Of a DNA stretch of 52,382 nucleotides, positions 1 to 9,217 are shown in pieces. The notes beneath the pieces are model-generated. The model was given only the letters and a program-made list of their open reading frames with translations. It had not been told where the DNA came from and did not search any database. Location of the stretch: the NCBI RefSeq assembly GCF_025210595.1, contig NZ_JAOARH010000100.1:1-52382 (forward strand), read 5' to 3'. Origin of the DNA: Winogradskyella sp. GTDB lineage: Bacteria; Bacteroidota; Bacteroidia; Flavobacteriales; Flavobacteriaceae. The position numbers and the translations under genes were made by a program. The first letter of the stretch is position 1. The number at the start of each line of letters is the position of its first letter.

Positions 1-1
1 C

Positions 2-139
2 CCAACAGGTCAAGGATGGGACGGAACGTATAATGGCAGTTTAATGCCAACTAGTGATTACTGGTTCTTATTAGAATATATCGAACCGCTCACCGACCAA
101 AGAAAAGAGTTTAAAGCCCATTTTACCTTGAAACGATAA
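2..139 (+). CDS. C-terminal end of a T9SS-secreted protein (type B sorting domain), partial
   Basis: The window opens inside a gene read in the frame beginning at base 2, with its stop at 137-139. The 45 visible residues contain GWDGTYNG, then PTSDYWF, and end KAHFTLKR. This is the signature of the gliding-motility-associated (CHU_C, type B) C-terminal sorting domain, which directs large surface or secreted proteins through the type IX secretion system. The functional part of the protein lies outside the window, so its role cannot be stated. A strong terminator follows 24 bases after the stop. Confidence 0.85.
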   Translation, partial: PTGQGWDGTYNGSLMPTSDYWFLLEYIEPLTDQRKEFKAHFTLKR

Positions 140-162
140 AAGGGAAAACAATTAGATAAAAA

Positions 163-199
163 AAGTCTAAACTAATAATATTTAGTTTAGGCTTTTTTT
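163..199 (+). terminator. Rho-independent terminator of the T9SS gene
   Basis: An 11-bp stem (163-173 with 184-194, one G-U pair), a loop of about 10 bases and an eight-T tract at 192-199 follow the stop codon at 139. Confidence 0.8.
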
Positions 200-460
200 G
201 TTGTTAGAAACCGAGGTTTAATTCATGCTTCATTATAGATATTGAACTGCTTAAATTTTTTCGTAAAAGATTAAAGTAGATTAGGTGAATATTAATATCA
301 ATTTTTTATTCCTGATAATTCAATGTAACCATTTTATTGTGGATTAATGGTCTCGTTATGTAGAAGCAATAAGTAGCTTGAATACAGTTTTATATTAAGT
401 TCATTGTTTAATAGTGAATCTTTCTTTTTGTATTTAAAAATAATCGACAGGTCATATAAT
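200..460. other. Intergenic region without a recognised gene
   Basis: About 260 AT-rich bases lie between two terminators of converging genes. I found no convincing open reading frame, RNA gene or promoter. A weak dyad (ACCATT and AATGGT, about 328-351, 12-base loop) is the only structure seen. Confidence 0.5.
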
Positions 461-496
461 AAAAAAACCATCAAAGTTTCAAAAACCTTGATGGTT
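461..496 (-). terminator. Terminator of the FadL-type gene (minus strand)
   Basis: A stem formed by 466-474 and 488-496 is followed on the minus strand by seven Ts (complement of 461-467). It lies 44 bases beyond the stop of the minus-strand gene that ends at 540. Confidence 0.75.
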
Positions 497-539
497 ATAG
501 TAAATAACTTAATAATAATTAAGTTAATCTTGTATGGGA

Positions 540-2066
540 TTAAATTCTAAACCCTAGAGTTAGAATTACATCTGTAAATTTTGATTGTATAGAAGCAGAG
601 TCTGTTAATCCAGTAGTATATAATTGATGATTTATATCTCTTTCAGCTTGGCTAAAAGCAATATCAAGATTTAAGTTTCCAAAGTTATAACCAAGACCTA
701 ATGAGTATCCTGTTAAATCACCATAGAAATTATCATCTTTATATGGACTTTCTTCAAAACGATAACCTCCTCTAAAACTAAGTTGTTTGTATCTGTACTC
801 ACCTCCAATTCTGTAAGAATTTGAAGTATCTAACGTATTACTTACTTCTCTATTTAAAGAAGCGAAATATGAATCAGAAGTAGGTCTAAATTTAGCATTG
901 CTGTAATCTTTAATAGAGTAATCAAAACTTAATAAACCTTGTTTTCCAAAAACATATGCTAAACTTCCAGTAAGCTTACTAGGTGTTCTAAGTTTATATT
1001 CTGGGAAAATATTTATAACATTAGGGTTAATAATTTGATTAACATTTGAACCGTTTTCAATACGTGTTGTGGCTAAAAGCTGTGTTGTTTCTTCAGAAAT
1101 TCTGTACCAAGTAGGGGAGTTGTAAGATAGACCAACTCTAAACTCTTCTGTAATTTTTGCTATGCCACCAAGCTGAAACGAAAACCCACTACCTGTAGTT
1201 TTAAGATCATTATCGAAACCTACATTAGTTACAGTAGAATTGGTATTAGAATTTGACTCATTAAAAATAGTTGTTCTATCATAATTAATGAAATGTGTGT
1301 TTAGATTTAAGCCTAAATAGAGCTTATTGTTATAGCTAGTTGCAAAATTGAAAGCTAATTTTCCATTATAACCACTGCTAGAATAAACATATTCTTGGTC
1401 AAAATCTGTTCCATTCAAATCAATATTTGAAGTATATCCTGTATTCTCATCTGTGTTGTCAACAGGGTCAATGATAAATCCTTCATAACCAAGAAAGGCT
1501 TGTTGGTGACCATAGCCATACAAAGAACCAATTTCAGAATAGGCTTGAGATAATGTTTCTCCAGACAATGCAGAAATTTCATCGAGTCTTTTTCCTTCAG
1601 CATTTAGAAGAAAATAATTTGCAATAGTATTATTAGGATTTACTCCTCTTGCAACCCAATCATCATCAAAGTCAGCTGATTTATCATAGGCAGCACTTAA
1701 TGTGAATTTTTTCCATGGGGAATTTTCATCTCTGTTTACAAAAACAAATGTTGCACCCAATTGGTTTAAATCAAAATTAGAATCAGAAGAAGATGTTAAC
1801 CCATTAAAATAGTCAATATCATTATTCCTAGTAGAAAAACCAATTGTAACTGAACCATAACTATTATTAAATATTGCCGAACCTGCTGGATTAATATTAA
1901 TACCAGACATGTCACCTCCCAGAGCTCCAAATGCACCACTCATAGCTCTAAAGCGAGCTGTGCCTTGAATTTCATCCATAGAATAACGTAAAGCATCTGA
2001 TAGGTCTTGAGCTAAAATATAACATGAGCTTGCTAAGCCTATGCAAAGCATAAGTAATTTTTTCAT
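540..2066 (-). CDS. OmpP1/FadL-family outer-membrane transport protein
   Basis: The 508-residue protein has a signal peptide (about residues 1-19, ending before QDLSDALRYS) and then the N-terminal block typical of Bacteroidota FadL-like porins: GTARFRAMSGAFGALGGD and NPAGSAIF (about 35-66). The remainder is alternating polar and aromatic beta strands ending in LTLGFRI, as expected for a beta-barrel with a C-terminal aromatic. FadL relatives carry hydrophobic molecules such as fatty acids or aromatics across the outer membrane; the substrate here is unknown. It lies 35 bases downstream of the lipoprotein gene on the same strand and probably shares its transcript. A terminator follows at 461-496. 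Confidence 0.85.
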   Translation of the reverse strand: MKKLLMLCIGLASSCYILAQDLSDALRYSMDEIQGTARFRAMSGAFGALGGDMSGININPAGSAIFNNSYGSVTIGFSTRNNDIDYFNGLTSSSDSNFDLNQLGATFVFVNRDENSPWKKFTLSAAYDKSADFDDDWVARGVNPNNTIANYFLLNAEGKRLDEISALSGETLSQAYSEIGSLYGYGHQQAFLGYEGFIIDPVDNTDENTGYTSNIDLNGTDFDQEYVYSSSGYNGKLAFNFATSYNNKLYLGLNLNTHFINYDRTTIFNESNSNTNSTVTNVGFDNDLKTTGSGFSFQLGGIAKITEEFRVGLSYNSPTWYRISEETTQLLATTRIENGSNVNQIINPNVINIFPEYKLRTPSKLTGSLAYVFGKQGLLSFDYSIKDYSNAKFRPTSDSYFASLNREVSNTLDTSNSYRIGGEYRYKQLSFRGGYRFEESPYKDDNFYGDLTGYSLGLGYNFGNLNLDIAFSQAERDINHQLYTTGLTDSASIQSKFTDVILTLGFRI

Positions 2067-2101
2067 ATGTAAATTTTTAATAAAGTTAAAGGGTTAAAAA
2101 A

Positions 2102-3148
2102 TTATCCTCTACCACGTCTTCCACCACCAGATCTAGAACCGCTAGATGATCTAGAGCTTCCAGATGAACGCATGCTACCAGAAGATCTTGATGAAGAACT
2201 GCCAGTTGATCTTACAGATCTGGATGGTCTAGTGCTACTTCTTGTAGATCTTACAGATCCAGATGATCTAGTGCTGCGAGTAGATCTAATTGAACCAGAT
2301 GATCGAGTACTTCTGGTAGGTCTTGTCATACTGCCATTAGATCTTGTAGAAGAAGAATTACTTCTTATGCTACGTGTAGACCTAGTTGTAGAATTAGATC
2401 GAATAGTTCTTGTGCTTGTTGCAGCTCTAGACAATCTGCTTGTAGAATAATTTCTTCTAGACAATGCAGATGTACTTCGGTTTCTTCGATTTAAAGTATT
2501 GTTACTGAGTAAAGAGCCTCGTCTTCCTCCCATGTAGGCGATACTGTTATTTCTGTAATATCTATTCCAACCCCAATTATTATATCCAGGTGGACACCAA
2601 GCATTCCAGCCCCAGCCAGCGTTCCAACCATAGTTCCAGCCCCAGTTATTCCAGCCAAAGCCCCAGTTCCATCTATTCCATCCCCAAGGTCGTCCCCAAC
2701 CCCAAGTATTCCATCCATAGCCCCAGCCAGCATTCCATAACCAAGGATCATTCCAACCATACCAGCCATTATCTATAATATTTATGGTTATGTTATCATT
2801 TGCTTGTCCCCAACCACCATATACAGGTCTTTGTTCTAAAGTATCTTGAGCTCTTTCTAAATAATTACCTTCATAAGAATCTATATCAGTAAAAATTTCG
2901 CTTTCTTCTGTAGCAGCATCAAGCTGGGCAGAATTCTCGGCGAAATAATTCTTGTAATAATCAGAGTCACTAGTGGAAGTTGTTACTTCTTGTTGTTCAA
3001 CATCATTATTATTGTTTTCATCAGTTGAATAGATGCCATCATTATCATAACCTGCATATTGGAAGGAACCACATGAAGTTAACACGGCAAGTAAACCGAG
3101 TGCAACAAAAAATGGCAATTTCTGTTTTGTAATGGTTTTAAATTGCAT
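2102..3148 (-). CDS. Low-complexity lipoprotein, Trp/Gly/Asn-rich then Ser/Arg-rich
   Basis: The 348-residue protein has a lipoprotein signal with lipobox VLTSC (Cys26), an acidic Asn/Asp-rich linker, a Trp-Gly-Asn-rich stretch (about 112-200, WGWN-like repeats) and a C-terminal Ser/Arg/Thr-rich tail (about 208-348) ending in GGGRRGRG. The tail is strongly basic. No enzyme domain is visible and I do not recognise a function. Lipoproteins of this composition occur beside proS in other flavobacteria, as far as I recall. The repetitive codons produce long spurious open frames on the opposite strand. It may interact with nucleic acid, polysaccharide or the outer-membrane surface; that is only inferred from composition. 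Confidence 0.8.
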   Translation of the reverse strand: MQFKTITKQKLPFFVALGLLAVLTSCGSFQYAGYDNDGIYSTDENNNNDVEQQEVTTSTSDSDYYKNYFAENSAQLDAATEESEIFTDIDSYEGNYLERAQDTLEQRPVYGGWGQANDNITINIIDNGWYGWNDPWLWNAGWGYGWNTWGWGRPWGWNRWNWGFGWNNWGWNYGWNAGWGWNAWCPPGYNNWGWNRYYRNNSIAYMGGRRGSLLSNNTLNRRNRSTSALSRRNYSTSRLSRAATSTRTIRSNSTTRSTRSIRSNSSSTRSNGSMTRPTRSTRSSGSIRSTRSTRSSGSVRSTRSSTRPSRSVRSTGSSSSRSSGSMRSSGSSRSSSGSRSGGGRRGRG

Positions 3149-3163
3149 ATCTCTTATATTTTA

Positions 3164-3194
3164 TTGTTGAACATAGCAAAAATAGTTAGTTTTG
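3164..3194 (+). promoter_or_regulatory. Predicted promoter of proS
   Basis: TTG at 3164-3166 (or 3167-3169) and the -7 element TAGTTTTG at 3187-3194 have a spacing of 17-20 bases, matching the Bacteroidota consensus. A minus-strand -7 element (TATTTTTG, plus positions 3177-3184) for the lipoprotein gene lies inside the same stretch. Confidence 0.55.
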
Positions 3195-3248
3195 CTGAAC
3201 TATTTTTTTATTTAACATAGTCACAATATTTGTGCCAAAACATTGAAG

Positions 3249-4727
3249 ATGAGTAAAAATCTTACGAGTAGAGCAGAAGATTATTCAAAATGGTATAATG
3301 AACTGGTTGTAAAAGCTGATTTAGCAGAAAATTCTGCTGTTAGAGGATGCATGGTTATAAAGCCTTATGGTTATGCAATTTGGGAAAAAATGCAAGCTGA
3401 ATTAGATAGAATGTTTAAGGAAACAGGACATCAAAATGCATATTTCCCTTTGTTTGTACCTAAAAGCTTATTTGAAGCAGAAGAGAAAAATGCTGAAGGT
3501 TTTGCAAAGGAATGTGCTGTTGTAACACATTATAGGTTACAAAATGATCCTGATAATGAAGGTAAGCTAAGAGTAGATCCTAAAGCTAAATTAGAAGAAG
3601 AACTAGTAGTAAGACCAACAAGTGAGGCAATCATTTGGAATACATATAAGGGTTGGATTCAAAGTTATAGAGACTTACCAATCTTAGTTAATCAATGGGC
3701 TAATGTTGTGCGTTGGGAAATGCGTACTAGATTGTTTCTTCGTACAGCAGAATTTTTATGGCAAGAAGGTCATACAGCTCATGCTACAAAAGATGAAGCG
3801 CTTGCAGAAACCGTACAAATGAATAATGTATATGCTGAGTTTGTAGAGGATTTCATGGCAATTCCTGTAATACAAGGTGTTAAAACAGAGAGCGAGCGTT
3901 TTGCTGGTGCAGAAGAAACATATTGTATAGAAGCACTAATGCAAGATGGAAAAGCGCTACAAGCAGGAACATCTCATTTCTTAGGACAAAACTTTGCTGA
4001 GGCTTTTGATGTAAAGTTTACCAATAAAGAAGGAAAGCAAGACTATGTATGGGCAACATCTTGGGGAGTTTCTACAAGATTGATGGGTGCATTAATTATG
4101 ACACATAGTGATGATAAAGGACTAGTGTTACCGCCAAACTTAGCTCCGTATCAGGTTGTTATTGTACCTATATATAAGAATGATGAACAGTTTGAAGCTA
4201 TTAAAACGGTAGTAGACCAAATAACTAACGATTTAAGAAAGTTAAATATTAGTGTGAAGTTTGATGGTAGAGATACTTTAAGACCTGGCGCAAAATTTGC
4301 ACAACACGAACTACAAGGTGTTCCACTAAGAATTGCAATTGGTCCTAAGGATCTTGAAAATGGAACAGTAGAATTAGCACGTAGAGATACTTTTACTAAA
4401 GAAACGGTACTTTTAGATAAAATTAATGTTGTTGTTGAAGATTTACTAAAAGAAATACAAGAGAGTTTATTTAATAAAGCTTTAAGTTATAGAGATAATC
4501 ATATTACTGAGGTTAATAATTTTGAAGAGTTCAAAAAGGTTTTAGAAACCAAAGCAGGTTTTATTTCTGCGCATTGGGATGGGACAGCAGAAACCGAGCA
4601 AAAGATTAAAGAATTAACAAAAGCAACTATTAGATGTATTCCTTTAGATAATAAAAGAGAAGAAGGTAAATGTGTGTTAACAGGCAATATATCTAGTCAA
4701 CGTGTGCTTTTTGCGAAGGCATATTAA
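3249..4727 (+). CDS. proS: Prolyl-tRNA synthetase, archaeal/eukaryotic-type (ProS type 3)
   Basis: The cytoplasmic enzyme charges tRNA-Pro with proline using ATP. The 492-residue product has the class II synthetase core with RPTSEAIIW, motif 2 [21 protein letters not shown]-like residues and motif 3 [14 protein letters not shown]. Next come an anticodon-binding domain ([18 protein letters not shown]) and the C-terminal domain of the short ProS3 class, ending in Tyr. It lacks the editing insertion of the E. coli-type enzyme. I chose ATG 3249 rather than TTG 3243 because it is the stronger start codon and gives the usual MSKNLTSR N-terminus. Its stop is 110 bases before tRNA-Glu, which has its own promoter. 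Confidence 0.95.
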   Translation: MSKNLTSRAEDYSKWYNELVVKADLAENSAVRGCMVIKPYGYAIWEKMQAELDRMFKETGHQNAYFPLFVPKSLFEAEEKNAEGFAKECAVVTHYRLQNDPDNEGKLRVDPKAKLEEELVVRPTSEAIIWNTYKGWIQSYRDLPILVNQWANVVRWEMRTRLFLRTAEFLWQEGHTAHATKDEALAETVQMNNVYAEFVEDFMAIPVIQGVKTESERFAGAEETYCIEALMQDGKALQAGTSHFLGQNFAEAFDVKFTNKEGKQDYVWATSWGVSTRLMGALIMTHSDDKGLVLPPNLAPYQVVIVPIYKNDEQFEAIKTVVDQITNDLRKLNISVKFDGRDTLRPGAKFAQHELQGVPLRIAIGPKDLENGTVELARRDTFTKETVLLDKINVVVEDLLKEIQESLFNKALSYRDNHITEVNNFEEFKKVLETKAGFISAHWDGTAETEQKIKELTKATIRCIPLDNKREEGKCVLTGNISSQRVLFAKAY

Positions 4728-4756
4728 AAAAAAAACAAAAAAAAATTAGATAGTTG

Positions 4757-4786
4757 TTGCAACTTTTAAAAATAGTTGTATTTTTG
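4757..4786 (+). promoter_or_regulatory. Promoter of tRNA-Glu and probably rpsT
   Basis: TTG at 4757-4759, a 19-base spacer and TATTTTTG at 4779-4786 make a near-perfect Bacteroidota promoter about 50 bases upstream of the tRNA. Confidence 0.75.
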
Positions 4787-4837
4787 CATCCGCAATGACA
4801 ACATTGCAGGTTCATTTAAATAAGTAAATAACCAAAT

Positions 4838-4909
4838 GGCCCGTTCGTCTATCGGCTAGGACGCCAGGTTTTCATCCTGGTAAGAGGGGTTCGATTCCCC
4901 TACGGGCTA
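4838..4909 (+). tRNA. tRNA-Glu (anticodon UUC)
   Basis: The acceptor stem GGCCCGT/ACGGGCT (4838-4844 with 4902-4908, first pair G-U), the anticodon stem CCAGG/CCTGG (4864-4868 with 4876-4880) with anticodon TTC at 4871-4873, and the T arm GGGG-TTCGATT-CCCC are all visible. The discriminator base is A4909 and CCA is not encoded. Confidence 0.97.
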
Positions 4910-4935
4910 CAATTTTTTAATAAGAAAAAGATAAA

Positions 4936-5187
4936 ATGGCAAATCATAAGTCAGCTTTAAAAAGAATTAGAAGTAACGAAAAAAGAAGAGTGCTTAATAG
5001 ATATCAGCACAAAACTACACGTAATGCAATAAAGAAATTACGTGAAATGACAGATGCAGGTGAAGCTAAAAAAATGTTGCCTTCAGTTATCAGTATGATA
5101 GATAAGTTAGCTAAAAAGAATGTAATTCATTCTAATAAAGCTGGTAACTTAAAATCTCAGTTAACTAAACATGTAGCTGCATTATAA
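4936..5187 (+). CDS. rpsT: 30S ribosomal protein S20
   Basis: The 83-residue, strongly basic helical protein begins MANHKSALKRIRSNEKRR, the classic S20 N-terminus that binds 16S rRNA early in 30S assembly. The start is 26 bases after the tRNA-Glu gene, suggesting co-transcription with it. A perfect terminator follows. Confidence 0.97.
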   Translation: MANHKSALKRIRSNEKRRVLNRYQHKTTRNAIKKLREMTDAGEAKKMLPSVISMIDKLAKKNVIHSNKAGNLKSQLTKHVAAL

Positions 5188-5210
5188 TTGTAGTGACAGT
5201 TAAGATATTT

Positions 5211-5238
5211 AAAAGCCTTCCATACGGAAGGCTTTTTT
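5211..5238 (+). terminator. Terminator of rpsT, probably bidirectional
   Basis: A 10-bp perfect stem (5212-5221 with 5226-5235), a four-base loop and a T run follow rpsT. The A run on the other side may serve the converging HNH gene. Confidence 0.85.
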
Positions 5239-5244
5239 TATGCT

Positions 5245-6012
5245 TTAATTTATCCCAATATGCGTTAGCTCTTCATAATAAGAATCACTATTAAGTAAAA
5301 TCATTGGTGTTTTATAAGACGTATTGTTGGTAAATTCAAACTCAAAAAATAGAGCATATTTTCCAAAAGGTGGCTTAAATATATCCATTTTTTTAGCATA
5401 CAATTCTACTTGGAATTTAAAAGCTCTACCTTTTGGGACTTCAATTTCTTCAGATAACAGAGTTTTAACTGTTTTATTGTTATTGGGCATTTGGATTCTA
5501 TATTTAATTAGAGGTCTAAGGATGTTTGGAAGCGGATAATTAGGACCTGCTAATCCGATTGGAAGTTGTTTAGCCTTTAGAGAGATGCTAGTTAAAAGTA
5601 TTGTCTTTTGTGATTGGTTAATAAAACTGAAATTAAAAATAGGAAATAATGATTTTAAGTATTTTGCCTTAAAAGCATAAGGTGTGTTTTCAAATGGTAT
5701 CCAACCGCAATTATTTGAATCTACAGAAACTGAAATGAATTCAATAGTTGAGTTTTTGTTTTTGATATGTCTTTTAGTATTGATAACTGTTTGTTTAGCA
5801 ATGTCATTTTTTTCAATTTTTGAATGACAAGTAGGGCATAATAAAAGTAAATTATCCATTTTATTATTTGATGGATCTTCATCGATATGGTGAATTTGAA
5901 AATGTCCAACATCGTTATTTGAACAAAAAGGGCAGATGGAGGAAATTTCTTTTTGTAGTTCGGCTCTAACCTTTGCTTTTTGTGGTATAGGGATCCTTCT
6001 CTTTTTCTTCAT
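5245..6012 (-). CDS. HNH endonuclease with a C-terminal beta-rich domain of unknown function
   Basis: The 255-residue protein has a basic N-terminus and then a complete HNH (beta-beta-alpha-metal) nuclease: CPFC (Cys27, Cys30), IHHIDEDPSNN (His41-His42), Asn54 and CPTCHSK (Cys59, Cys62, His63). Four cysteines bind a structural zinc and the His/Asn/His residues bind the catalytic metal. Residues 90-255 are rich in predicted beta strands and resemble nothing I recognise; they could be a target-recognition or ligand-sensing module. It stands alone between the rpsT and rho transcripts with no methylase or obvious partner. HNH proteins act in restriction, mobile introns and phage or plasmid defence; which applies here is not visible. 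Confidence 0.8.
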   Translation of the reverse strand: MKKKRRIPIPQKAKVRAELQKEISSICPFCSNNDVGHFQIHHIDEDPSNNKMDNLLLLCPTCHSKIEKNDIAKQTVINTKRHIKNKNSTIEFISVSVDSNNCGWIPFENTPYAFKAKYLKSLFPIFNFSFINQSQKTILLTSISLKAKQLPIGLAGPNYPLPNILRPLIKYRIQMPNNNKTVKTLLSEEIEVPKGRAFKFQVELYAKKMDIFKPPFGKYALFFEFEFTNNTSYKTPMILLNSDSYYEELTHIGIN

Positions 6013-6102
6013 TATGTATTAATGTTACTTAGGTATAAATATAGAAGAAAATTTAAATCAGAAACAATGTGTATTTAGTATGTATGTCTAATATTCGGGG
6101 TT

Positions 6103-6134
6103 AAAAAAACCTTGAACTATAAAGTCCAAGGTTT
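6103..6134 (-). terminator. Terminator of rho
   Basis: On the minus strand a stem of about 11 bp with one mismatch (6108-6118 with 6123-6133) is followed by seven Ts (complement of 6103-6109). It lies about 35 bases beyond the rho stop. Confidence 0.75.
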
Positions 6135-6166
6135 TATCATTATTTATTATTTGAGAACTTAATTAA

Positions 6167-7822
6167 TTATCCATTCATAGAGATTAAGAACTCTTCATTG
6201 TTTCTAGTTTGTTTAAATCTATCATTTATAAATTCCATAGCTTCTACAGGATTCATGTCAGCTAAGTATTTACGCATTACCCACATTCTTTGAATTGTAT
6301 TGTCATCTAATAATAAATCATCACGTCTTGTACTAGATGATGTTAAATCAATGGCAGGGAAAATACGACGGTTAGAAATCTTACGATCTAACTGTAACTC
6401 CATATTACCAGTTCCTTTAAACTCTTCAAAAATAACTTCATCCATTTTAGAACCAGTTTCGGTTAATGCAGTAGCAATAATGGTTAATGACCCACCATTT
6501 TCAATATTACGAGCAGCACCAAAGAAACGCTTAGGTCTGTGAAGTGCATTAGCATCTACACCACCAGAAAGAATTTTACCAGATGCAGGTTGTACAGTAT
6601 TGTATGCTCTTGCTAAACGTGTAATAGAATCTAAAAGAATTACAACATCATGACCACATTCTACCAAGCGTTTTGCTTTTTCTAATACAATATCTGCAAT
6701 CTTTACATGTTCGTGAGCTTCTTTATCAAAAGTTGAAGCAATAACTTCTCCATGTACATTACGTTGCATATCTGTAACTTCTTCTGGTCTTTCATCAATA
6801 AGTAAAATCATTTGATATACTTCAGGATGATTGGCAGCAATAGCATTAGCTACATCTTTTAGTAACATGGTTTTACCAGTTTTTGGTTGCGAAACTATCA
6901 TACCACGTTGTCCTTTTCCTATAGGAGAAAACAAATCCATAATTCGAGTAGAAATGGTGCTTTGTCTTTCAGCAATATTAAATTTTTCTTTAGGGAAAAG
7001 CGGGGTTAAATGTTCAAAGGCTACACGATCTCTAACAACGTTAGGATCTTGACCGTTAATTTTACTAACCTTAATTAAAGGAAAGTATTTTTCACCTTCT
7101 TTAGGAGGTCTTACATGGCCAAGTACAGTATCACCTTTTTTAAGCCCAAAAAGTCTTATTTGAGATTGTGATACATAAATATCGTCTGGTGACGTTAGGT
7201 AGTTGTAATCAGATGATCTTAAAAAACCATAACCATCTTGCATAATGTCTAAAACACCTTCGCTCTCAATAATAGCATCAAACTCAAAATCTGGCTCACG
7301 GTAACGGTTTCTGTTATCTTTATTGCCATTGTTTTTTTGGTTGTTGTTATTTCTGTTGTTGTCTTTATTACGATTTTGTCTATTCTCTTTTTGGTTGTTG
7401 TTAGAACGTCTGTTATCGTCATTACTGTCTTTAGACTTATTGTCATTAACTTTAGTATCGTTAGACTTTTTATTGTCCTGACGTTTATGATTTTGCCTGT
7501 CATTGTTAGGCTTACGTTCTTGAGGTTTAGGTTCTTCCTTTTTCTCAGAAAATTCTAAAGACTTTTGATTCTTATTTTCTTTAGGTTCTCTTTGTACTCT
7601 AGCACGTTTTTGTTGAGGCTTTTTTGGGGTAGCTTCTGCTTTTGGTTTAGTTTCTGTTTCAACTTTAGCTTTAACAGCTTCAGGATTTGCTGCTTGGTAA
7701 TCTAAGATTTGATACACCAAGTCTAGTTTTTTTAAACTACGGTATTTTGGTACGCTTAATTGTTTAGCGATTTCCTGCAACTCAGGAAGCTTCTTAGCTT
7801 TTAACTGTGAAATTTCAAACAT
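6167..7822 (-). CDS. rho: Transcription termination factor Rho
   Basis: Rho is the hexameric RNA-dependent ATPase that ends transcription. The 551-residue protein has the N-terminal Rho_N helical domain (1-50), then a long Lys/Asn/Arg/Gln-rich disordered insertion (about 55-175). The cold-shock-like RNA-binding domain follows ([14 protein letters not shown]), then the ATPase core with Walker A QPKTGKTM (312-319) and the conserved [13 protein letters not shown] and [11 protein letters not shown] motifs. Insertions of this kind are usual in Bacteroidota Rho proteins and make it over 100 residues longer than the E. coli protein. It is a single gene with its own terminator, divergent from DUF4293. 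Confidence 0.97.
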   Translation of the reverse strand: MFEISQLKAKKLPELQEIAKQLSVPKYRSLKKLDLVYQILDYQAANPEAVKAKVETETKPKAEATPKKPQQKRARVQREPKENKNQKSLEFSEKKEEPKPQERKPNNDRQNHKRQDNKKSNDTKVNDNKSKDSNDDNRRSNNNQKENRQNRNKDNNRNNNNQKNNGNKDNRNRYREPDFEFDAIIESEGVLDIMQDGYGFLRSSDYNYLTSPDDIYVSQSQIRLFGLKKGDTVLGHVRPPKEGEKYFPLIKVSKINGQDPNVVRDRVAFEHLTPLFPKEKFNIAERQSTISTRIMDLFSPIGKGQRGMIVSQPKTGKTMLLKDVANAIAANHPEVYQMILLIDERPEEVTDMQRNVHGEVIASTFDKEAHEHVKIADIVLEKAKRLVECGHDVVILLDSITRLARAYNTVQPASGKILSGGVDANALHRPKRFFGAARNIENGGSLTIIATALTETGSKMDEVIFEEFKGTGNMELQLDRKISNRRIFPAIDLTSSSTRRDDLLLDDNTIQRMWVMRKYLADMNPVEAMEFINDRFKQTRNNEEFLISMNG

Positions 7823-8006
7823 TCGTATGTGTATAATGTATTACAATTTGATATTATTAATTCAATATTTTCTAAATGAAATAAAAAGAAAAAAAGTGAA
7901 ATTAATTTGGAAGACAGAAAGGTGAAACTCTTTGTTTTAGCCCTTTCTACTGCAATAATACAATTTTATTTTAAAACAATTTCTATCTTTTTAAAAAATA
8001 AACTAT

Positions 8007-8014
8007 TAATTTTG
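8007..8014 (+). promoter_or_regulatory. Predicted -7 element of the DUF4293 gene
   Basis: TAATTTTG fits TAnnTTTG and lies 22 bases before the start codon. No clear TTG is seen at the -33 position. Confidence 0.4.
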
Positions 8015-8036
8015 CCGAGCATTTTTAATTAAAGAT

Positions 8037-8447
8037 ATGATTCAACGTATACAAACACTCTATTTATTTTTAGCCACAATTTTTGCTGCTGGCTTAATAT
8101 TTGTGTTTCACTTGTGGGTCAATGAAGGAGGTGTTAAGGTGTTTGCTACAGACAGTTACTTGCATCTTGGATTATTTTTAGGATCAGCAATTTTGTCTTT
8201 AATTTCAATTTTTAGTTTTAAAAATAGAAAGTCTCAATTTGTAATGGGACGATTCAATATAATATTAAACTTTATTTTACTAGGAATCTTTGTTTATCAA
8301 TCTCTAAATGTATCTGGAGAAACTAACGTTTCTGAGAAAGGTATTGGGATGCTTCTTCCTATTTTTTCTATTGTGTGTTTAGTCTTGGCTAACAAGGCTA
8401 TTAAGAAGGATGAAGATCTCGTAAAATCTGTAGATCGATTACGATGA
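8037..8447 (+). CDS. DUF4293 inner-membrane protein
   Basis: The 136-residue protein begins MIQRIQTLYLFLA, the usual start of the DUF4293 family, and has four hydrophobic segments (about 7-27, 42-60, 71-90 and 108-122). The family is confined to Bacteroidota and is commonly found next to rho, as here in divergent orientation. Its function is unknown; it is predicted to sit in the cytoplasmic membrane. A strong terminator follows 27 bases after the stop. Confidence 0.85.
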   Translation: MIQRIQTLYLFLATIFAAGLIFVFHLWVNEGGVKVFATDSYLHLGLFLGSAILSLISIFSFKNRKSQFVMGRFNIILNFILLGIFVYQSLNVSGETNVSEKGIGMLLPIFSIVCLVLANKAIKKDEDLVKSVDRLR

Positions 8448-8473
8448 ACCTAAAATCTTAGTATATTAGTGTG

Positions 8474-8504
8474 AAAAACCCAGACTCTGCCGTCTGGGTT
8501 TTTT
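8474..8504 (+). terminator. Terminator of the DUF4293 gene
   Basis: An 11-bp stem (8475-8485 with 8492-8502), loop TCTGCC and a T run make a strong Rho-independent terminator. Confidence 0.85.
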
Positions 8505-8510
8505 ATTGAG

Positions 8511-8552
8511 GCCCATCCTAAATCCTTTCTAAAGGGAAATTTAGGGTGAATC
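8511..8552. repeat. Degenerate REP-like palindrome
   Basis: The stretch GCCCATCCTAAAT...ATTTAGGGTGAA forms a hairpin (CCTAAAT/ATTTAGG outer, CCTTT/AAAGG inner). The motif CATCCTAA...CCTTT also occurs, inverted and changed, at 18226-18254 directly before tpiA, suggesting a dispersed repeat family. Confidence 0.5.
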
Positions 8553-9044
8553 TTACCTGTCAAACTCTATTACTTCTAAGTCTTTAATGTTTTTGCCATC
8601 TATCTTAAATCTTAGCATGGTTCTTTTTTTATGAAATCCATGCTTGCCAACAGCACCAGGATTCATATGTAATAGATTTAGTTTTTTATCTGGCATTACT
8701 TTTAAAATATGAGAGTGACCTGTTATAAATAGATCTGGTGGATTACTATTAAGCTGCTCTCTTACACTATTGTTGTATTTTGGTGGATAACCACCTATAT
8801 GAGTTATCCAAACATCTACTTCTTCGCACACAAATCTATCATGAAGTGGAAACTCGCTTCTAGCTTTGGTGTCATCAATATTGCCATAAACAGCACGTAA
8901 TGGCTTATGCTTTTTAATGCTATCTGTAACATCTAAATTACCAATATCACCAGCGTGCCAAACTTCATCGGCTTGTTTTACATATTTAATTATGGCATCG
9001 TCAATATAGCTGTGAGTGTCAGATAAGAGTAATATTTTTTTCAT
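8553..9044 (-). CDS. Metallophosphoesterase, YfcE/MJ0936 family
   Basis: This 163-residue calcineurin-like phosphoesterase has every metal-binding motif: DTH (9-11), HAGDIG (Asp33), GNID (Asn55), THIGG (His82) and GHSH (109-112). Members are cytoplasmic phosphodiesterases with two metals in the active site; the natural substrate is generally unknown. It is a complete single gene whose stop abuts a REP-like palindrome, and it is divergent from truA. Confidence 0.88.
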   Translation of the reverse strand: MKKILLLSDTHSYIDDAIIKYVKQADEVWHAGDIGNLDVTDSIKKHKPLRAVYGNIDDTKARSEFPLHDRFVCEEVDVWITHIGGYPPKYNNSVREQLNSNPPDLFITGHSHILKVMPDKKLNLLHMNPGAVGKHGFHKKRTMLRFKIDGKNIKDLEVIEFDR

Positions 9045-9165
9045 CTATTTAAATTTTTCAAGAGCATCTGGTTCAGTTATTTAATTATTCCGTTTGGTAA
9101 TCTTTGTTATGAGCTTACAAAACTCTAAATTTTGTATATACGTTAAATGTTTTTTAATGCAATTT

Positions 9166-9192
9166 TTGCCTTCGAAGGAATACGTATCTTTG
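9166..9192 (+). promoter_or_regulatory. Predicted truA promoter
   Basis: TTG at 9166-9168 and TATCTTTG at 9185-9192 have a 16-base spacer, slightly short for the Bacteroidota consensus. The start codon is 25 bases further on. Confidence 0.5.
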
Positions 9193-9217
9193 TGGTTTTA
9201 CAAAAGTAAGGTTTCTA

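Noticed and set aside
2172-2778. Open frames on both strands opposite and inside the low-complexity lipoprotein gene
   Set aside because: They are read from the repetitive codons of that gene, have Leu/Asp- or Ser/Pro-only composition and lack any start signal.
7249-7558. Open frames over the disordered part of rho, including a very hydrophobic plus-strand frame
   Set aside because: The hydrophobicity is the complement of Asn/Lys-rich codons; no promoter or homologous pattern is seen.
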